DNA of 64,000 nt from Pyropia haitanensis (GCA_008729055.1 SDUX01000002.1:4181874-4245873); one strand, 5' to 3'. Shown: positions 21,468 to 33,223, counted from the stretch's first letter. The notes: generated by a model not told the origin, from the letters alone. Program-made: numbers and translations.

Positions 21468-23437
21468 CTAGGGACCCCCCAAAAACCAGCGTGTGGCCGA
21501 GCCCGTCGCCCCGCCGCCGCGCGGCCGCCCCCTACCCCCCCCCCCCACGCCCTCCTCCTCGAACTTCCAAGCGTGCTCCCGCAGCCGCGGGTTCTTGTAG
21601 TAGTAGGCCCGCTTGAGCGCGTCGAGGTAGTCGAGCACCACCGCCCTGTCGACGGGGACGGGCGTCAGCCGCGAGAGCACCTCGTACGCGTCGCCGTCGG
21701 CCAGGCTCACCGCGTCGGTCGTCGGTCGCCCATTCACGACCGGCGTCAGGCGGAGCTCCCACGCGGCAAGGTCCACCTCGGCCACGGGGGGGGTCTCTCG
21801 CCACGCCGCCGGCAGGTCCGCTGAGGTGCCCGCGCCGGCCGCGGCCGCGTCGGCTTCGGCGTGCGCTTCCGCCACCGACGCCGGCGCGTCGTCGGCATCG
21901 TCCGTGTCGGTATGGCTGCTGCTGATGCTGTAGCTGCTGCAGCTGCTGCGGCGGCCGCCGCCACGGGGCGCCACTACGGCAAACGCCGACGGCCCCACGT
22001 CGTCGGCAAAGTCACCAGCCCGCGGGGCGGCGACCACGCCGTCATCGTCACACCAGGCGGGCGACGGGAAGAGCCCGTCGGTCGGCCCACCCGCACCCAC
22101 CGGCGACGGCCCGTCGCCACCCGCGGCGGCGGCCCGCGAGATGGCTCCGGCCGAAGGGGAGCCCGCCGCGCCGGCGCTCTCCCGGTGGCGACGCACCTTG
22201 CGGGGCGCCTTCACAAAGTGCTCCCGAAACGCGTCCGGCCCGACCGGATCCACCCCCCCCCGCACGCGCTGCACATAGACCGCGACGCTGCGGCGGGAGC
22301 GGAGCGGCTCGACGACCACCTTGAGCCGGTCCCCGTCGGCGGCCGCCGCCGCGGCTGTCGCCCGCCCCAGCGCGCCGTCCACCGCCAGGCGACAGACGAC
22401 CTCGGCGGCCGCGGCGACGGCGCGAAAGGCAGCGTCGGCAAACGCGGCCGAGCCAAACACGTACGCGTCCATCTCGGCAAGGCGGACGTACTCGAATGCC
22501 AGCACCGAGCCCGTATTGTGGTACGCCAAGAGCGCGCCGTCCATGCGGCCGATGCGCAGCTGGAGGGCGTACTTGAGCATCGCGCTGCGAGTGAGGTCGT
22601 AAAACTCACGCGCGTACGACCGGGACCGCCCGTCGATGCGCGCGGGCGCCGCTCGCGCGTGCGCCGCGTAGTTGTCCGCGTCGTACCGCACCGCCGCGGT
22701 GGCGCGCGTCTTGATGTCAAACACCGACCCGTTGGTCGCGTGCCGCGCGTCAATCTGGGCGCGGAGGAGGAACGCGCCGACGGTGGTGTAGTGGTAAAAG
22801 GTGCTGCCGTCGTCGGGGGCGGCGGGCGTCGCCACGTCCGTGTCGGACGCGGGCGTCGCCGCGTCGGCGGCCGCGTCGCCGGCGGGCGCCTCCGCCTCCC
22901 GCAGCAGCAGCTTCTTTTCAAACACCCCCCGCTCCATCGTCAGCATCCGCTCCAGGCTGTGGCCGAGGTTCATCAGGATCCCCGACCCGACCTCCACCCC
23001 CTTCTCTTGGTCCACCGCCCACAGGTAGCCGCCGCCGTCGCCGCCGTCGCGGCCGCTCCCCCCCCCTCCCCCGGCGCCCGCCCACGGACGCGCAGCCCCA
23101 CCGCCACTGGCCGCCCAATCGCCGCGACAAACCCGCCCGCCTCGTTCACAAACGCGTCGCCCAACCCCCCCCCCCCGGCACCAACCCCGTGTCACGCCAG
23201 TTGGATACCGGCCGGTACAGCGCGCTCAGCAGCCCCGTCATGCTGCTGGTGCTGCTGACAAACGCGACGCGCGGCGGCGCCGCGGCCGCCGCCGCGGCCA
23301 GCGAGCCGTCCTCGGACGCGATGACGTAGCGGGGGATGGCCGCCCAGTTGATCGACGACGGCTGCGCAATCGCCCACTCGGCCGCCCGCCCGGGGGGGGG
23401 GAGGGGGCTGCCACGGCCCCACCGGTCGGGCGCGGCA

Positions 23438-23496
<59 letters not shown>

Positions 23497-23798
23497 GGCG
23501 GCGGTGGCACGGGACTGCCGGCGGCGGGGCGCCCCCCCCCCCCCCCTCCAGCCCGCGGCGCGCAGCACCCCCTCGTCGAGGGTGGCCAACGCCGGCCACG
23601 CGAGGTGCAGGCCCGGCACCTCGAGCACCCGGCCGAGGCCGTGCGCGAGCGTCGGCACCACCGACCCGTCCACCCCCGCGGGCGCGTGCGGCACGACGGG
23701 CACGTCGTCCACACGCAGGCGCGTCCACTCGCCGCCCGCCGCCGACCCGTCGGCACCGCCGGCGGCACCGTTGGAAACCGCATCGGCGGCGGCAGCGG

Positions 23799-23832
<34 letters not shown>

Positions 23833-24134
23833 GGCGGGCGCGTCGGTGGCGGACAGCGCGGCGGCCTGCGCGGCGGCCTCGGCGTCACGGCGGGCGGCGG
23901 CACGGAACGCGGCGGCCGCCTTGGGCACCTCCACGTCCACCCCGCGCCGCCGCCGCCGCGGCCGGCCGGCCGCCCCCGCCTCGTCGCCCGGTTCGCCATT
24001 GGCGTCCGCGTCTGGCGGCGGGGGCGCCCACGGCGGCGGCCGCCGGTACACAATGGGCGGCACGTCCGGGAGGGTGCGCGTCGCGCCGCCATCACCACAA
24101 CCGCCGCCGCCGCCGCCATCACCACCACCACCAC

Positions 24135-24185
<51 letters not shown>

Positions 24186-24605
24186 GGCGTGCGGCCGCCG
24201 CCCGCTGCCGTGACCGCCCCGACGGCGGCGGCCGCGGGTGGGCAGCGGCGCGGTCGAGCGCGGCGGCAATCGCCGACGCGGCCGCCGCCGCGTCGGCGGG
24301 TGCCAGCGGTGGCGGCCGCGGCGGGCGTGGCGGCCGTGGCGGCCGCGGCGGCCGCGGCGGTGGCGGCGGCGCGGGGGACCGCGCCGCCGGCGCGGCGGGC
24401 GTGCGCAGCCGGCGTGGGATGAGGTCGGCGGTAGAGGGGCGGGGGGGGGGGGGGGGGGGGGCGGGGGGGGGGGGGGCACCGCCGGCCGCAGCAGCGCCCG
24501 TGCGGAGGAGAGGAGGGAGGTGAGCGACGGGCGCGCCGTGGAGGGCGGAGGAGGAGGGGGGGGGGGGGAGGCGGCGGGAGCCAGCCGCGCCAATGACGGC
24601 CGCAT
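21468..24605 (-). CDS. PET127: Pet127-family mitochondrial RNA exonuclease
   Basis: Pet127 is a mitochondrial 5'-to-3' exoribonuclease of the PD-(D/E)XK fold involved in mRNA 5' processing (established for yeasts). Conserved blocks: VPTLAHGLGRVLEVPGLHL, the substrate-like segment FVSSTSSMTGLLSALYRPVSNWRD, NEAGGFVAAIGRPVAVGLRV, GSGILMNLGHSLERMLTMER, the nuclease core VFDIKTRATAAVRYDADNY (D-x-K), AREFYDLTRSAMLKYALQLRIGRMDGALLAYHNTGSVLAFEYV, and a C-terminal VDRAVVLDYLDALKRAYYYKNPRLREHAW. The start at 24605, MRPSLARLAPAAS, with STARPSLTSLLSSARALLRP, reads as a mitochondrial presequence. The frame changes three times at G/C runs: about 24440-24475 (21 and 14 bases), 23165-23176 (12) and 23058-23066 (9), each time as if one base were missing. 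Poly-Ala and poly-Gly tracts occupy the unconserved parts. About 1045 residues. Confidence 0.87.
23432..23515 (-). repeat. GCG trinucleotide tract encoding poly-Ala in Pet127
   Basis: More than 18 near-perfect GCG units followed by GCG/GTG variants, within an unconserved stretch of Pet127. Confidence 0.85.
24105..24185 (-). repeat. CCG/CCA trinucleotide tract encoding poly-Gly in Pet127
   Basis: A long run of CCG and CCA triplets; on the coding (minus) strand it gives about 25 consecutive glycines with one Asp. Confidence 0.85.
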
Positions 24606-25388
24606 CGTGGAGGTTGGGGGGGGGGGGGGGGGGGAGTGCGGAGAGACCCCAGAGCTGCGGTGGAGGGAGGAGGGACGCGGGCCGTGGAGGGGTGGCGTGC
24701 GCCGCCGCCGCCGGCGGGCCGCGGCGCGCCGCGGCGGCGACGGCGCGGCGACGGCGGCGACGGCGGCCAACAGTGTCGTGGATCAAGTGGCGGGGAAGCA
24801 CGACGAGACCGACCACCAGGGACCCACCGTCGGTGACCCAGCGGCGCGCGGCAATTCCGTCTGAAATCGATGGAAAGCGTGGTCACCCCGCGCGGGAAAC
24901 GGGCGTCTGTGAGGGGACGACGCCCCTACGGCGTACGGCGGGGAACCATCGGGGGACCGACGGTCCCCGTCCCTGCCCACAGCAAAGGGCCGTGTGCATC
25001 CCCGCTTGGCTTCCGCTCCCCCGTAGGCTATCGTACGCCACCAACAGGCAAGGAACATACGAATGGGTACACGCACACAGAGCGTGCTCCATGGTGTCTT
25101 GCTGCACCCGACCAGTAAACCACCCCCGCGGCGGCGCCCAACCTACTTCACACGCGCACGGACGGGTAGCGCGCCGCGGTGCCGCCTCACCGCCGCAGCC
25201 GCCAGCAGTCATCAGGAAAACCTTGGCGCGCGCGCCGCGCCGCCGCCGCCACACAACCAACACGCAGCCCTCCGCCCAGTGGCAGCCGCCGCCCATGACG
25301 GCAAGGGCACGTCCCACCACGCAACCAGACAAGCAGTGTCTCGGCCTCTCTCCCCTCCCCCCCCCTCCCACCCCCGGGCGGCCACCCC
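24606..25388. other. Intergenic, ~0.8 kb
   Basis: Upstream of Pet127 and downstream of the coiled-coil gene. Contains 18-G and shorter G runs near 24615-24640. No gene seen. Confidence 0.5.
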
Positions 25389-26343
25389 TCAGATACTGTC
25401 CTGCAGCGCCTTGGTCCGCAGCGCGATATCCGCAATCGTCATGGCAATCTTGTCCGCCGCCGCCGTCAGCGCCGACACGTCCGCGTTGAACGCGTCGTAC
25501 AGCTGCCGCAGCGCGCGCACGTCCTCCGCCGCGATCACACCGCCGCCGCCGCCGCCACCGCCACCGCCGACGCCGACGCCGGCGCCCCGGCCGCCACCGT
25601 CGGCGCCGCCGCCGCCGCCGCCGCTGCCGCCGCCGACGCCCCGCCCCCCCGCTGCCGCCCCGCCCGCCGCCCGCGACGCGGCGGCCGCGGCGGCCGTTGC
25701 GGATGATAGCGCCGTGCGGAGGGCGGTCGCGGCCGCCGTCGCGGCCGCCGACCCGCCGCCGCCGCCGCCGCCGCCGCCCGCCGCGGCGGCGTCGGCCGCG
25801 CCTCCCCCCCCCGACCCGGCAGGCGCGCCCTTCCCCCCCCCGCGGCGGTGGCCACGCCCCCCCCCCCCCCGCAGCCGCCGCCGACCGCTTGCCCGCCACC
25901 AACGCCGACAGCGCCTCGGTGCGCGCGGTAGCATAGTCACGCTGCAGCGCCGCGATGCGCGCGCGCGCGGCCTCGACCGCCCCCGGCGGCGCCACCCCGC
26001 CCCGCCCGCCGCCGCCACCGCCCGACCCGCCGCCAAAGTCGGCAAGCGTCCGCGGGCGGGCCCAGCCGACCGGCACCTTGCCGCGATGCCACGACAGCAG
26101 TAAGTTTTGGGCGGCGACAAAGCGGGCCGCCGCGCCGGTCAGCGCGCTGCCGTCGGCGGGGCGGTTGCCGCTGCTGCTGCTGCCGCTGGTGCCGCCGCCG
26201 CCGCCGCCGCCGCCACCGCCGTCCCCGTCCCCGTCAGCGTCCCCGTCGCCGGCGCGGCCGGCGGCGCAGGGGGGGGCCTGTATGGGCGGCGCCCACTCGA
26301 CCCGCCGCACGATTTCGTCCACAAACTCGTCCACATCCGCCAT
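25389..26343 (-). CDS. Unknown coiled-coil protein
   Basis: I do not recognise a family. The start ATG at 26343 gives MADVDEFVDEIVRRVEWAPP, an amphipathic helix. It is followed by a Gly/Ser linker, a conserved-looking block FVAAQNLLLSWHRGKVPVGW, a charged helix AVEAARARIAALQRDYATAR, low-complexity Ala/Gly sequence, and a strongly helical C-terminus EDVRALRQLYDAFNADVSAL ending KALQDSI. The architecture (two coils joined by linkers, about 318 residues) suits a subunit of a multi-protein complex, but that is inference. The N- and C-terminal parts lie in different frames; C runs of 14 (25857-25870) and 9 (25833-25841), each one base short, would join them. It is divergent from the HEAT gene. Confidence 0.6.
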
Positions 26344-27198
26344 GGCCAAGGGGAAGCGGGGGAAGAGTCGGGTGGTGGAGGGAAGGAGGGGAACAAGGAG
26401 GTAGAAAAGTAGAAAGAGGGAAGAGCGGGCAAACCAATGGGATGGGGAAGAAATAGCCGGCGTGAGGAGACGGAGGCGGAGCTACAGGCAGCAGACACGG
26501 CCGGGGGTGCAAGCCAGTGACCGCCCGACCGCCACCGTTGCCGTGACCGCTGTCCACGTCAACGGCCGACGCGGGCGGCACGGTGCGGGGGGCCGCTGGC
26601 GGGGGAGCCAGACAGCCCCAAAATCTGTCACCCCCACCCAAGACGATGGAGAAGGGGAAGAGCAGCGACGGCGGGGGGGGTAGCGTGAACGGGGGAGAGG
26701 CCGACCGGGCCCGCAACCGCGCCGGGGGGGGCACGGCAGCTGACACGTGCGGGTGACGAGGAGTGCCGGCAGCAGCGGCTGTGGGAGGGGAAGGCGTGAT
26801 GGGCGTAGAGGCGACCGCACAGACAGACAGAAGAACAAGTTGATCTAATTAGATGGTTTGACGTCCGTCTCGCGACTGACAGTTCGATTGCCAGGAACGG
26901 CTGCTTCCACTCCGCCCCCGCTTGACCAGCCCGCTAGCTAGTGGATCCTCAGGCTCCACCAACCGGGCCTGGTGGTTCCCGCCGTCGCGGTCTGGCCAAC
27001 ACCCAGTGTCACTGCTGCGCCCTCCACCCCCAGCCGCCACCATAGTCGCCGTCGTCGCCGTGGTGGTTGACCTGGTTGCCGCTGCCGTGGTCGACCACTG
27101 CTCGCCCGAGCTTCCCGGCGGCTGGCGTCCCCATTGCTCTGCGTTCTTTCCCTGCCACCCCTTGGTCTTTCCGGTTCAGCGCGTCATCCCTTTCTCCA
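26344..27198. other. Intergenic, shared upstream region of divergent genes
   Basis: 855 bp between the coiled-coil gene (-) and the HEAT-repeat gene (+). It contains a lower-GC patch near 26830-26950 with TTGATCTAATTAGATGG. No frame is supportable. Confidence 0.5.
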
Positions 27199-28235
27199 AT
27201 GGCTTTTGTCTCTTCCACCCCTCTATGGCGCGGACAGCTCCCCGCCGGCCCGTCGCGACGGTGCCGCCACCCCCCCCGCCCCTGCGTGATGACGGCCGCT
27301 CCGTCGAGGCCAACCCCCCCCTCCGGCGGGGACAGCACCTCTGCCTCTTCCGCTGCTGCCGGCTCCTCGACGGCGGCGGCGTTGGCGGACCTGGCATCCC
27401 GCGACCTGCCCACCCGCCGGCGGGCGCTGTTGGCATTGATGGCGGCGCCGCCGCCGGCGGGCGCGATTCTCGACAGCGGCGCGCTGGGCGCCGAGGACGA
27501 GGGCGTTCGCCTCGCGGCGATTGCCGTCCTCGGCCGTACGGTTGATGACCCCGCGGCGGTGGACGCGGCGCTGCTCGCGACGCTTGCGTCGGACGGGGAG
27601 GCGGGCGTCCGCGCGGGCGCGGCGGGCGCGCTTGGCGGGGTGGACCCGCCAGAGGGGCAGGAGGCGGGGGGGGGGTCGTGTCGCCAGGGCCGGGCCTGAC
27701 GCCCGCCGTCCGGGCGGGCCTCCGAGCCGCGGGCGCGGAAGACGCGCACTTTATGGTGCGCTACTCGGCGTTGGTGTCCCTCGGCGCCGGCCGCGTCGCG
27801 GCGGACGTGCCTTACCTGCTGTCCGTCCTGGGCAAGTGTGCGAAGAGCGACCCGAATGACCAGCTAGTGGCTCAGGGGGCCATCATGGCGCTCGCCGAGA
27901 TGCGCGTGCCGCCGACGGGCGCCGAAGCAGCCACCGGGGCAGCAGAGACGACGGGGGCAGCGGCGGCCGACGGTGGCGAGGCCGACGGCACCGCGTGGGT
28001 GCCCGACGCGGTCGCCGTCCTTGCCGGCTGGGCGTCAGCGCCCGACGGCCTGACGCGCATGGCCGTGGCGCGGGCGCTGGGGGTGGCGGCGACCCGCTGG
28101 GGCGCCGCCACCGTCGCCGGGGGGGTGCTGACGCGGATGCTCGATGGCGAGGGGGGGGACGTGGTGCGCGTCGTCGAGGGCGTCCGCGCAGCGGTGGCCG
28201 ACGCCCAGCGGCGGGCCCAGGAGGAGGGTCTGTGA
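27199..28235 (+). CDS. Plastid-targeted HEAT/PBS-lyase-like repeat protein
   Basis: The protein consists of helical HEAT-like repeats of the phycobilisome-lyase-like type: ALADLASRDLPTRRRALLAL, EDEGVRLAAIAVLGRTV, SDGEAGVRAGAAGALGGV, then DAHFMVRYSALVSLGAG, VPYLLSVLGKCAKSDPNDQLVAQGAIMALAEM and a final pair. The closest remembered relatives are plant chloroplast ARM/HEAT proteins and cyanobacterial NblB-like proteins; a role in phycobilisome or chlorophyll-protein handling is only inference. The start at 27199 gives MAFVSSTPLWRGQLPAGPSR, a red-algal-style transit peptide with the early Phe. The two halves lie in different frames, and the 10-G run at 27666-27675 must be one base longer to join them; then 345 residues. 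Intronless. Confidence 0.75.
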
Positions 28236-28711
28236 GCGGCCAGGGTACCGTGGTGTCGACGGGGTGACGGGGACGCTGGTCAGCTGCTCGTCACGGGCTG
28301 GAGGTGGGGGGTGGGGCACATCATGCGCGTTTCTACAACAGAACGGGTGCTTCTGCACGGTTTTTGATTTTTTTTTTTTGTATTCCCGTCGCGCCCTGCA
28401 GAGAGTTTACCGTCAACCCCACTAGCTAGTATGTTCTTTTGAGTAGCACCACGATAGCGAGTAAGTTGCGGTAATTGTTTTCTCTGGTGCTGGCTCTGCT
28501 CCCGCCTTGGCGCCGAATGCGATGGTCTTGCTCGGGGAGAGCCCGGGCGGCTCGGGCGCCAGAGGGCGCGCCTTGGCCTACCGCTCCCCCTGCATCGCCC
28601 GCTTCCCCGCACCCCCTTCCTCTACACCGCTGTGGCTCCCGCCTCTTTTCCATATCCGCCCCCGCCGCTGTTTTGTGGCCTCCCCCGTTCTTCCCCCCTT
28701 GCTCCCCTCTG
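28236..28711. other. Intergenic, HEAT gene to GCP2
   Basis: 476 bp with a long T-run at about 28368-28380, which may mark the 3' end of the HEAT transcript, then a pyrimidine-rich leader before GCP2. Confidence 0.5.
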
Positions 28712-29861
28712 ATGCTCATGGCCAGTGGCGCCCCCAATGGGGACCGGCCGGCGCGGCACCTCCCCCCCCCCACATCCCGCCCAGCCCGCCCGCCGCCGGC
28801 AACGCCTCGTGGGATACCCGCCGCAAGTACCTGACGCACGGGGTGCTGCCGGAGCGGGCGGCACGGCACCCGCCACCGCCCCGCGGCGGCGGCGGCGGCG
28901 GGGACGCCGCCACCCTCCCCCCCCCCCCCAGCGCGTTTGGGCTGCTGACGCCGCTGGCGGCCTTCCCGGTCGCGACGCAGGACCTCCTCGCCGCAGACGA
29001 CCTACTCCACGCCCTCCTCGGCGTCTCTGGCCGGCTGGTGGTGGCGACGACGCCGTCACCGCCGCCCGCGCCCGTCGTCTTTGCCTTTTCCGGCGGCGCC
29101 GGCGCCGACGCGGGCGTCGCGGGCCTCGTTGCCGCGCTGCTGCCGCTGGCATCAGACTACGTGGCGGTGCGCGGGTGGGTGGAGGCGTGCCGGCTGCCCG
29201 GCCCCGCACGCGGCCGCGTCGCGCAGGCGCTCGCCGGCGCCCTCCGCGGCCTCCTCGACGAGTATGTCGACTTTGTGGGCCGCCTGGAGGGGGACGTCCG
29301 CGCCGGCCGGCTGCCGCTGCAGCGGCTCGTCTATCTCTGCCGCCCCGCCGGGCGGTCCATGGCCCTTCTCCGGCGGGTGGTGGGCGTCGCGGGCGGCGGC
29401 GGCACCGGCCGCCCGGCCGCCCGCGGCGGCGCCCTCCTTCGCGCCCTCGACGGCCTCGGCCGCTCGACCGCCGGCGACGCCGCCGCGGGGGAGGTCGTCG
29501 CCTACCTCGCCGACGCGGCCGCCGCGCCCGCCGTGCGAGCGCTGGCCACGTGGCTCGCCGCGGGCGTCGTCGATGACCCGCACGACGAGTTCTTTGTCGC
29601 CATCAACCCGGCCTACGCGGCGGGCCGCGGCGTGGCCGACGCGGACGGCTACTGGACGCAAGCGCTGGGCCTGCGGCCAGAGCTGGTGCCCCCGTTTGTG
29701 GGCGCCGCCGCGCCGCAGGCGCTCGCCGCGGGCAAGTACCTGCGGGTCCTCCGCGAGTGCCAGGCGGGGGGGGGGGGGGGGAGCCGGGGGGGGTCACCGG
29801 CTCTGCCGCCGCCGCGGTGGCGTCCTCCCGCAGCCGCGCGCGGGCGGCGGCGGCGGGTGGG

Positions 29862-29892
<31 letters not shown>

Positions 29893-31438
29893 ACGGCGGC
29901 GGCCGCGGCCGCCGCACGGGCGAGTGGGGCGAAGCGGACGCGGCCGCCACGCGGGCGGCGGTGCACGCGGCGATGCGCGGGCGGCGGGTCGGGGAGGCGG
30001 CGGTGGCGAGCCGCCTGGCGGTGGTCGTCCGGTCGAGCCTGGCCGGCGCGTCCGCGGCGCTGATGCGGCACCTGCTCGGGGCGGGTGCGCTCGCCGCCCG
30101 CCTGCGCGCCTTCAAGACCACCTACCTCCTCGCGTCGGGCAACTACCTGTCCCACTTTCTGGACGCCGCGGGGGGGGAGCTCGCCAAGCGCCGCACCGCC
30201 GCGTCGGCGGGCCGCCTGCAGGCGCTGCTCGACCTGAGCCTCCGCGTCGCGGGGGGGGGGGGGACGGCACAGGGGGGGTGGGCGAGGAACCCCGGGCGGT
30301 GCTGCTCGAGTTCCACCTCGCCGCCCAGCTCGCCACCTTTTCTTCGGCGGGGGGGGGGGCGGCGGCGGCGGCTGGGCCCGCCGCCGCTGCCGTCGCGCTG
30401 CCACCCGCCACACCCGCGCCCGCCGCGACGCCCGCAATGGCGGGGGGCGGGAGTGGCGGCGGCGGCGGCGGCGGCGGCGGCAGCCGCGTGCCGCCACCGA
30501 CGCCCGGTGTGGCGACGCCCGCGCTGCTCGCGTCGGCGCGGCGCGGGCGGGACCCCCCCCCGCCCGTGGGCGGCTCGCCCGGCGCAGACGCGCCCGACGC
30601 GGACGGCGGCCTCCTCGCCTGGGACGCGTTTGCCGTGGACGTGGCGTGCAGCTGGCCCGCGTCGCTGGTGCTGACGCCGCTCGTGCGCACGAAATTCCAG
30701 ATGCTCTTTCGGTACCTGCTGCACCTCAAGCGGGCGGCGCGGAGCTTGGACGCGGCGTGGCTCCGCGGCGCCCACACGCACCGCCGGCACTACCCGGGGG
30801 GGCTGGGCGCCCGGACGGGCGGCCACCGGCTGCCCGCGTCGTCGGCCGCTGACGCGCTGCGGCCGCACCTGGCGCGCGCGGCGGCGCTGCGGTGGCGGAT
30901 GGCGCACTTTGTGGCGGACCTCCTCACCGCCGCCGCGGCGGACGTCATCGAGCCGGCGTGGGCGGCGCTGGAGGCCCGCCTCGCCGCCGCCGCGTCGCCC
31001 GACGACTGCCGCGCGGCGGTCGCGGCGTTTACCGCCGCCGCCGCGGAGGGGTGCGTCCTCGGCCACCCACCGGTCGTGTCGGCGCTCTTTGCCGCCACCC
31101 GCACCGCCGTCCTGTTTGCCGAGTACGTCGAGGCGCGGGCGCTGCCGCCGTATGGGGGCGGCGGGGGGGCGCCCGCCGCGGCCGCCGCAGGGGAGGCGGA
31201 CCTAGACCACGGGGACCTGGCGGTGGCCGCGCGGCTAGACCGGGACGGCTGGGCGGGGGCGGTGACGGCGTTTGAGGCCGCGTTTGACGCCAACGTCAGC
31301 CGCTTCCTCGACGCGCTCGGCGGGCTCGCCCGCCGCCGCGCGGACCCGCGGCTGGCCGAGTTGTGCGAGCGCCTCGACTGGAACGGCTGGTACGCCGCGG
31401 CGCGGCGGCAGCGACGGACGGGTGGGGGGGGGAGGTAG
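28712..31438 (+). CDS. GCP2: Gamma-tubulin complex component 2 (GCP2/Spc97)
   Basis: Subunit of the gamma-tubulin complex that nucleates microtubules. The GRIP1 half is seen in FPVATQDLLAADDLLHALLG, GRVAQALAGALRGLLDEYVDFVGRLE, LPLQRLVYLCRPAGRSMALL, LATWLAAGVVDDPHDEFFV and the GCP2-like AAGKYLRVLREC. The GRIP2 half is seen in RLRAFKTTYLLASGNYLSHFLDAAGGEL, SWPASLVLTPLVRTKFQMLFRYLLHLKRA, ALRWRMAHFVADLL and the ending LCERLDWNGWYAAARR. GCP2 is preferred over GCP3 because of the LQ-x-L and GKYL motifs. Start is ATG 28712 (or 28718, MASGAPNG). Three G/C runs change frame: 10 C at 28762-28771, 16 G at 29766-29781, and 13 G at 30250-30263 or the 7 G just after. Each behaves as one base short; the protein is then about 908 residues, close to the human length. 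Confidence 0.9.
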
Positions 31439-32021
31439 AAGATGGGTGTGCTTGTGGAGGGCCAGAGGAACAGGGAGTCTGTTCAAAGACCCACCCACGA
31501 CCATCCGCTTGCTCATATGCGCCGCAGCCGCGTCTCGCGGGCTGCCCTCGTCGGCTGCAGAGAACCCCTGTCCAATTGAGTGTGCAATTGTCGCACCTCC
31601 TGCCGTGCAACGCGACGGTTCCCACGAGATATTTTTCGCAGTCTCGGTGGATCACGGCGCGATCTCCGTGCTGCCCCAGTGCCGGAGACTCGTGGGCTTG
31701 GCCAGTGCCCGCATCTCGGTGTGCTGGCACTGGCTGTTTTCCGCCTCCTGGCGGGGGGAGGAATGGATTCATCAGTGCCCTCTGCTCGGATCGAGGCTGA
31801 CGGTGGGCAGCTGCTGGTGACCAGTCAAGTGCTGACCGGAGCAGTGCTGGTGCACGGTCTGCCCGACGCCATCTGCTAACGTCTCCCTACACCGCCTAGC
31901 CCACCTCTCTCTGTCAGGTCGCCCAGTCGTGCACGACGTCCGCCGCTCCTCCCGCTCGCTGCTACCTCCCTTGCTCCCTCTCGTCGGCTTCCTCTCCCCA
32001 TCCGCCCCCGTCCTACCAGCC
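31439..32021. other. Intergenic
   Basis: 583 bp between GCP2 and the lumen-protein gene. The last 100 bp are pyrimidine-rich and probably form the leader. No gene seen. Confidence 0.5.
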
Positions 32022-32832
32022 ATGGCGTTTGTGCCGGCCACCCTGCCGACGCTGCGGCGGGCGCACCCGCGGGCGACGTGCGTGCGCATGGGCGCTGGTG
32101 ATGGCAGCGACACGCCGGTCAGCCGAGCGGCGTTTCTCCGCCTGGCAGCAGCGGCGGGCGTGTCGGCGGCAGTGAGCGCTGCCGGGGGCGTGCCGGCGGC
32201 GTCGGCGTTTTCCATTCCCAACCCGTTTGGGGGCAAGGGGGACTCTGAGAAGCCGGCCAAGATGGTAGGTGGAGAGGCGTCCGCGTTGCTCTCGTGGCTC
32301 TGCACACCTCGGAGGTGTTTTCGTGTGGAGGTGGCTCTTTTTCTTTTGGTTCGTTTTTTTTTTTTGTCCTTGGTGATGTGCTTCAATGTACTGATGCCTT
32401 GCTGAGACGAACGATGTTTTTGCTCTTGATTTTCTGGTTTGTGTACGTGGATGCCACGGACTGGTGCTTTGTGTGCTTCTGTTGGCTGCGCTTCTCACTC
32501 GCTGTTAATGACAACAGCCCGACCTGAAGGACCCCAGCGCGACTATCACACCGGACAAGATGGGCGACCGTGAAGTGGACGACATGCGGGAGCGCATGGC
32601 TGCCCGGCGGGCCGCCAACGCTGAGGCCAAGGCCAAGGCGGCCGAGGAGGCGGACAAGGCGGCGCTGGCGGCGGTCGGGGAGGACGCCAAGAAGGCTGAG
32701 GATGCGCTCAAGCGCCTGGCTGCGGACACGGCCGAGTCTGTGGGTGGCGGGCAGGGCCCGACGGTAGTGGAGCCAATCAAGGCGCCGCCCGCGCCGGAGT
32801 CGGTCGAGGCTGCTGTGCAGGCGGTTGAGTGA
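32022..32832 (+). CDS. Putative thylakoid-lumen protein, unknown function
   Basis: 185 residues from two exons, 32022-32264 and 32518-32832; the intron has a GTAGGT donor, T-rich body and AACAG acceptor, in phase 0. The N-terminus is bipartite: MAFVPATLPTLRRAHPRATC is a plastid transit peptide of red-algal type, and SRAAFLRLAAAAGVSAAV...PAASAF is a second, Tat-like or Sec-like lumen signal (SRAAFL has only one arginine of the twin-Arg pair). The mature protein starts near FSIPNPFGGKGD and is mainly charged helix (MGDREVDDMRERMAARRAAN; AKAKAAEEADKAALAAVGED). No known family was recognised; a small extrinsic thylakoid protein is the best guess. The CCATGG start context is good. Confidence 0.8.
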
Positions 32833-33223
32833 GAGGGAGGCAGACGCTAGGCCAGCGTCGTGCTGCGGTTTGCGGGGCGATACTTTCCCTCTTTTTTTTT
32901 TGTCTGGATCGCTCTTTTCGCTTGGGTCCTGCATTGCACCGCACAATGGCACCATAATTAAATGTGATGTTTCCTAATTGTTTCGTTAAACGGGTCGACA
33001 ACGTCAGCGCTCGCTGTTCAAACAGCGAGCGGTAGCAACACCCAACACCTCGTCGACTCTCCCCCACGCCGGACACCACGAACAACAGCGCCGCTGCCAG
33101 CATCATCCAGGAAGCGGAGCCCTCTCCAATCCCGTGGCCCGAGCGCACCGTCACAGTATGACGCCCGGCGCCGCTAGCAGCTTTCCTCGGTGCTGCTGAC
33201 GGCGCCCGCGGCGGCACATCGCG
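32833..33223. other. Intergenic, 3' end of lumen gene and upstream of GPHR
   Basis: It holds a T-rich stretch at 32885-32900 and an AT-rich patch at 32945-32995. It also holds a perfect hairpin at 33008-33031. Confidence 0.55.
33008..33031. repeat. Perfect 11-bp inverted repeat with 2-base loop
   Basis: CGCTCGCTGTT, CA, AACAGCGAGCG. It lies 193 bp before the GPHR start codon. It could be a protein-binding palindrome or transcript hairpin; function unknown. Confidence 0.8.

Noticed and set aside
21861..23258. 465-residue plus-strand frame
   Set aside because: Complement of the conserved Pet127 gene; no domain of its own.
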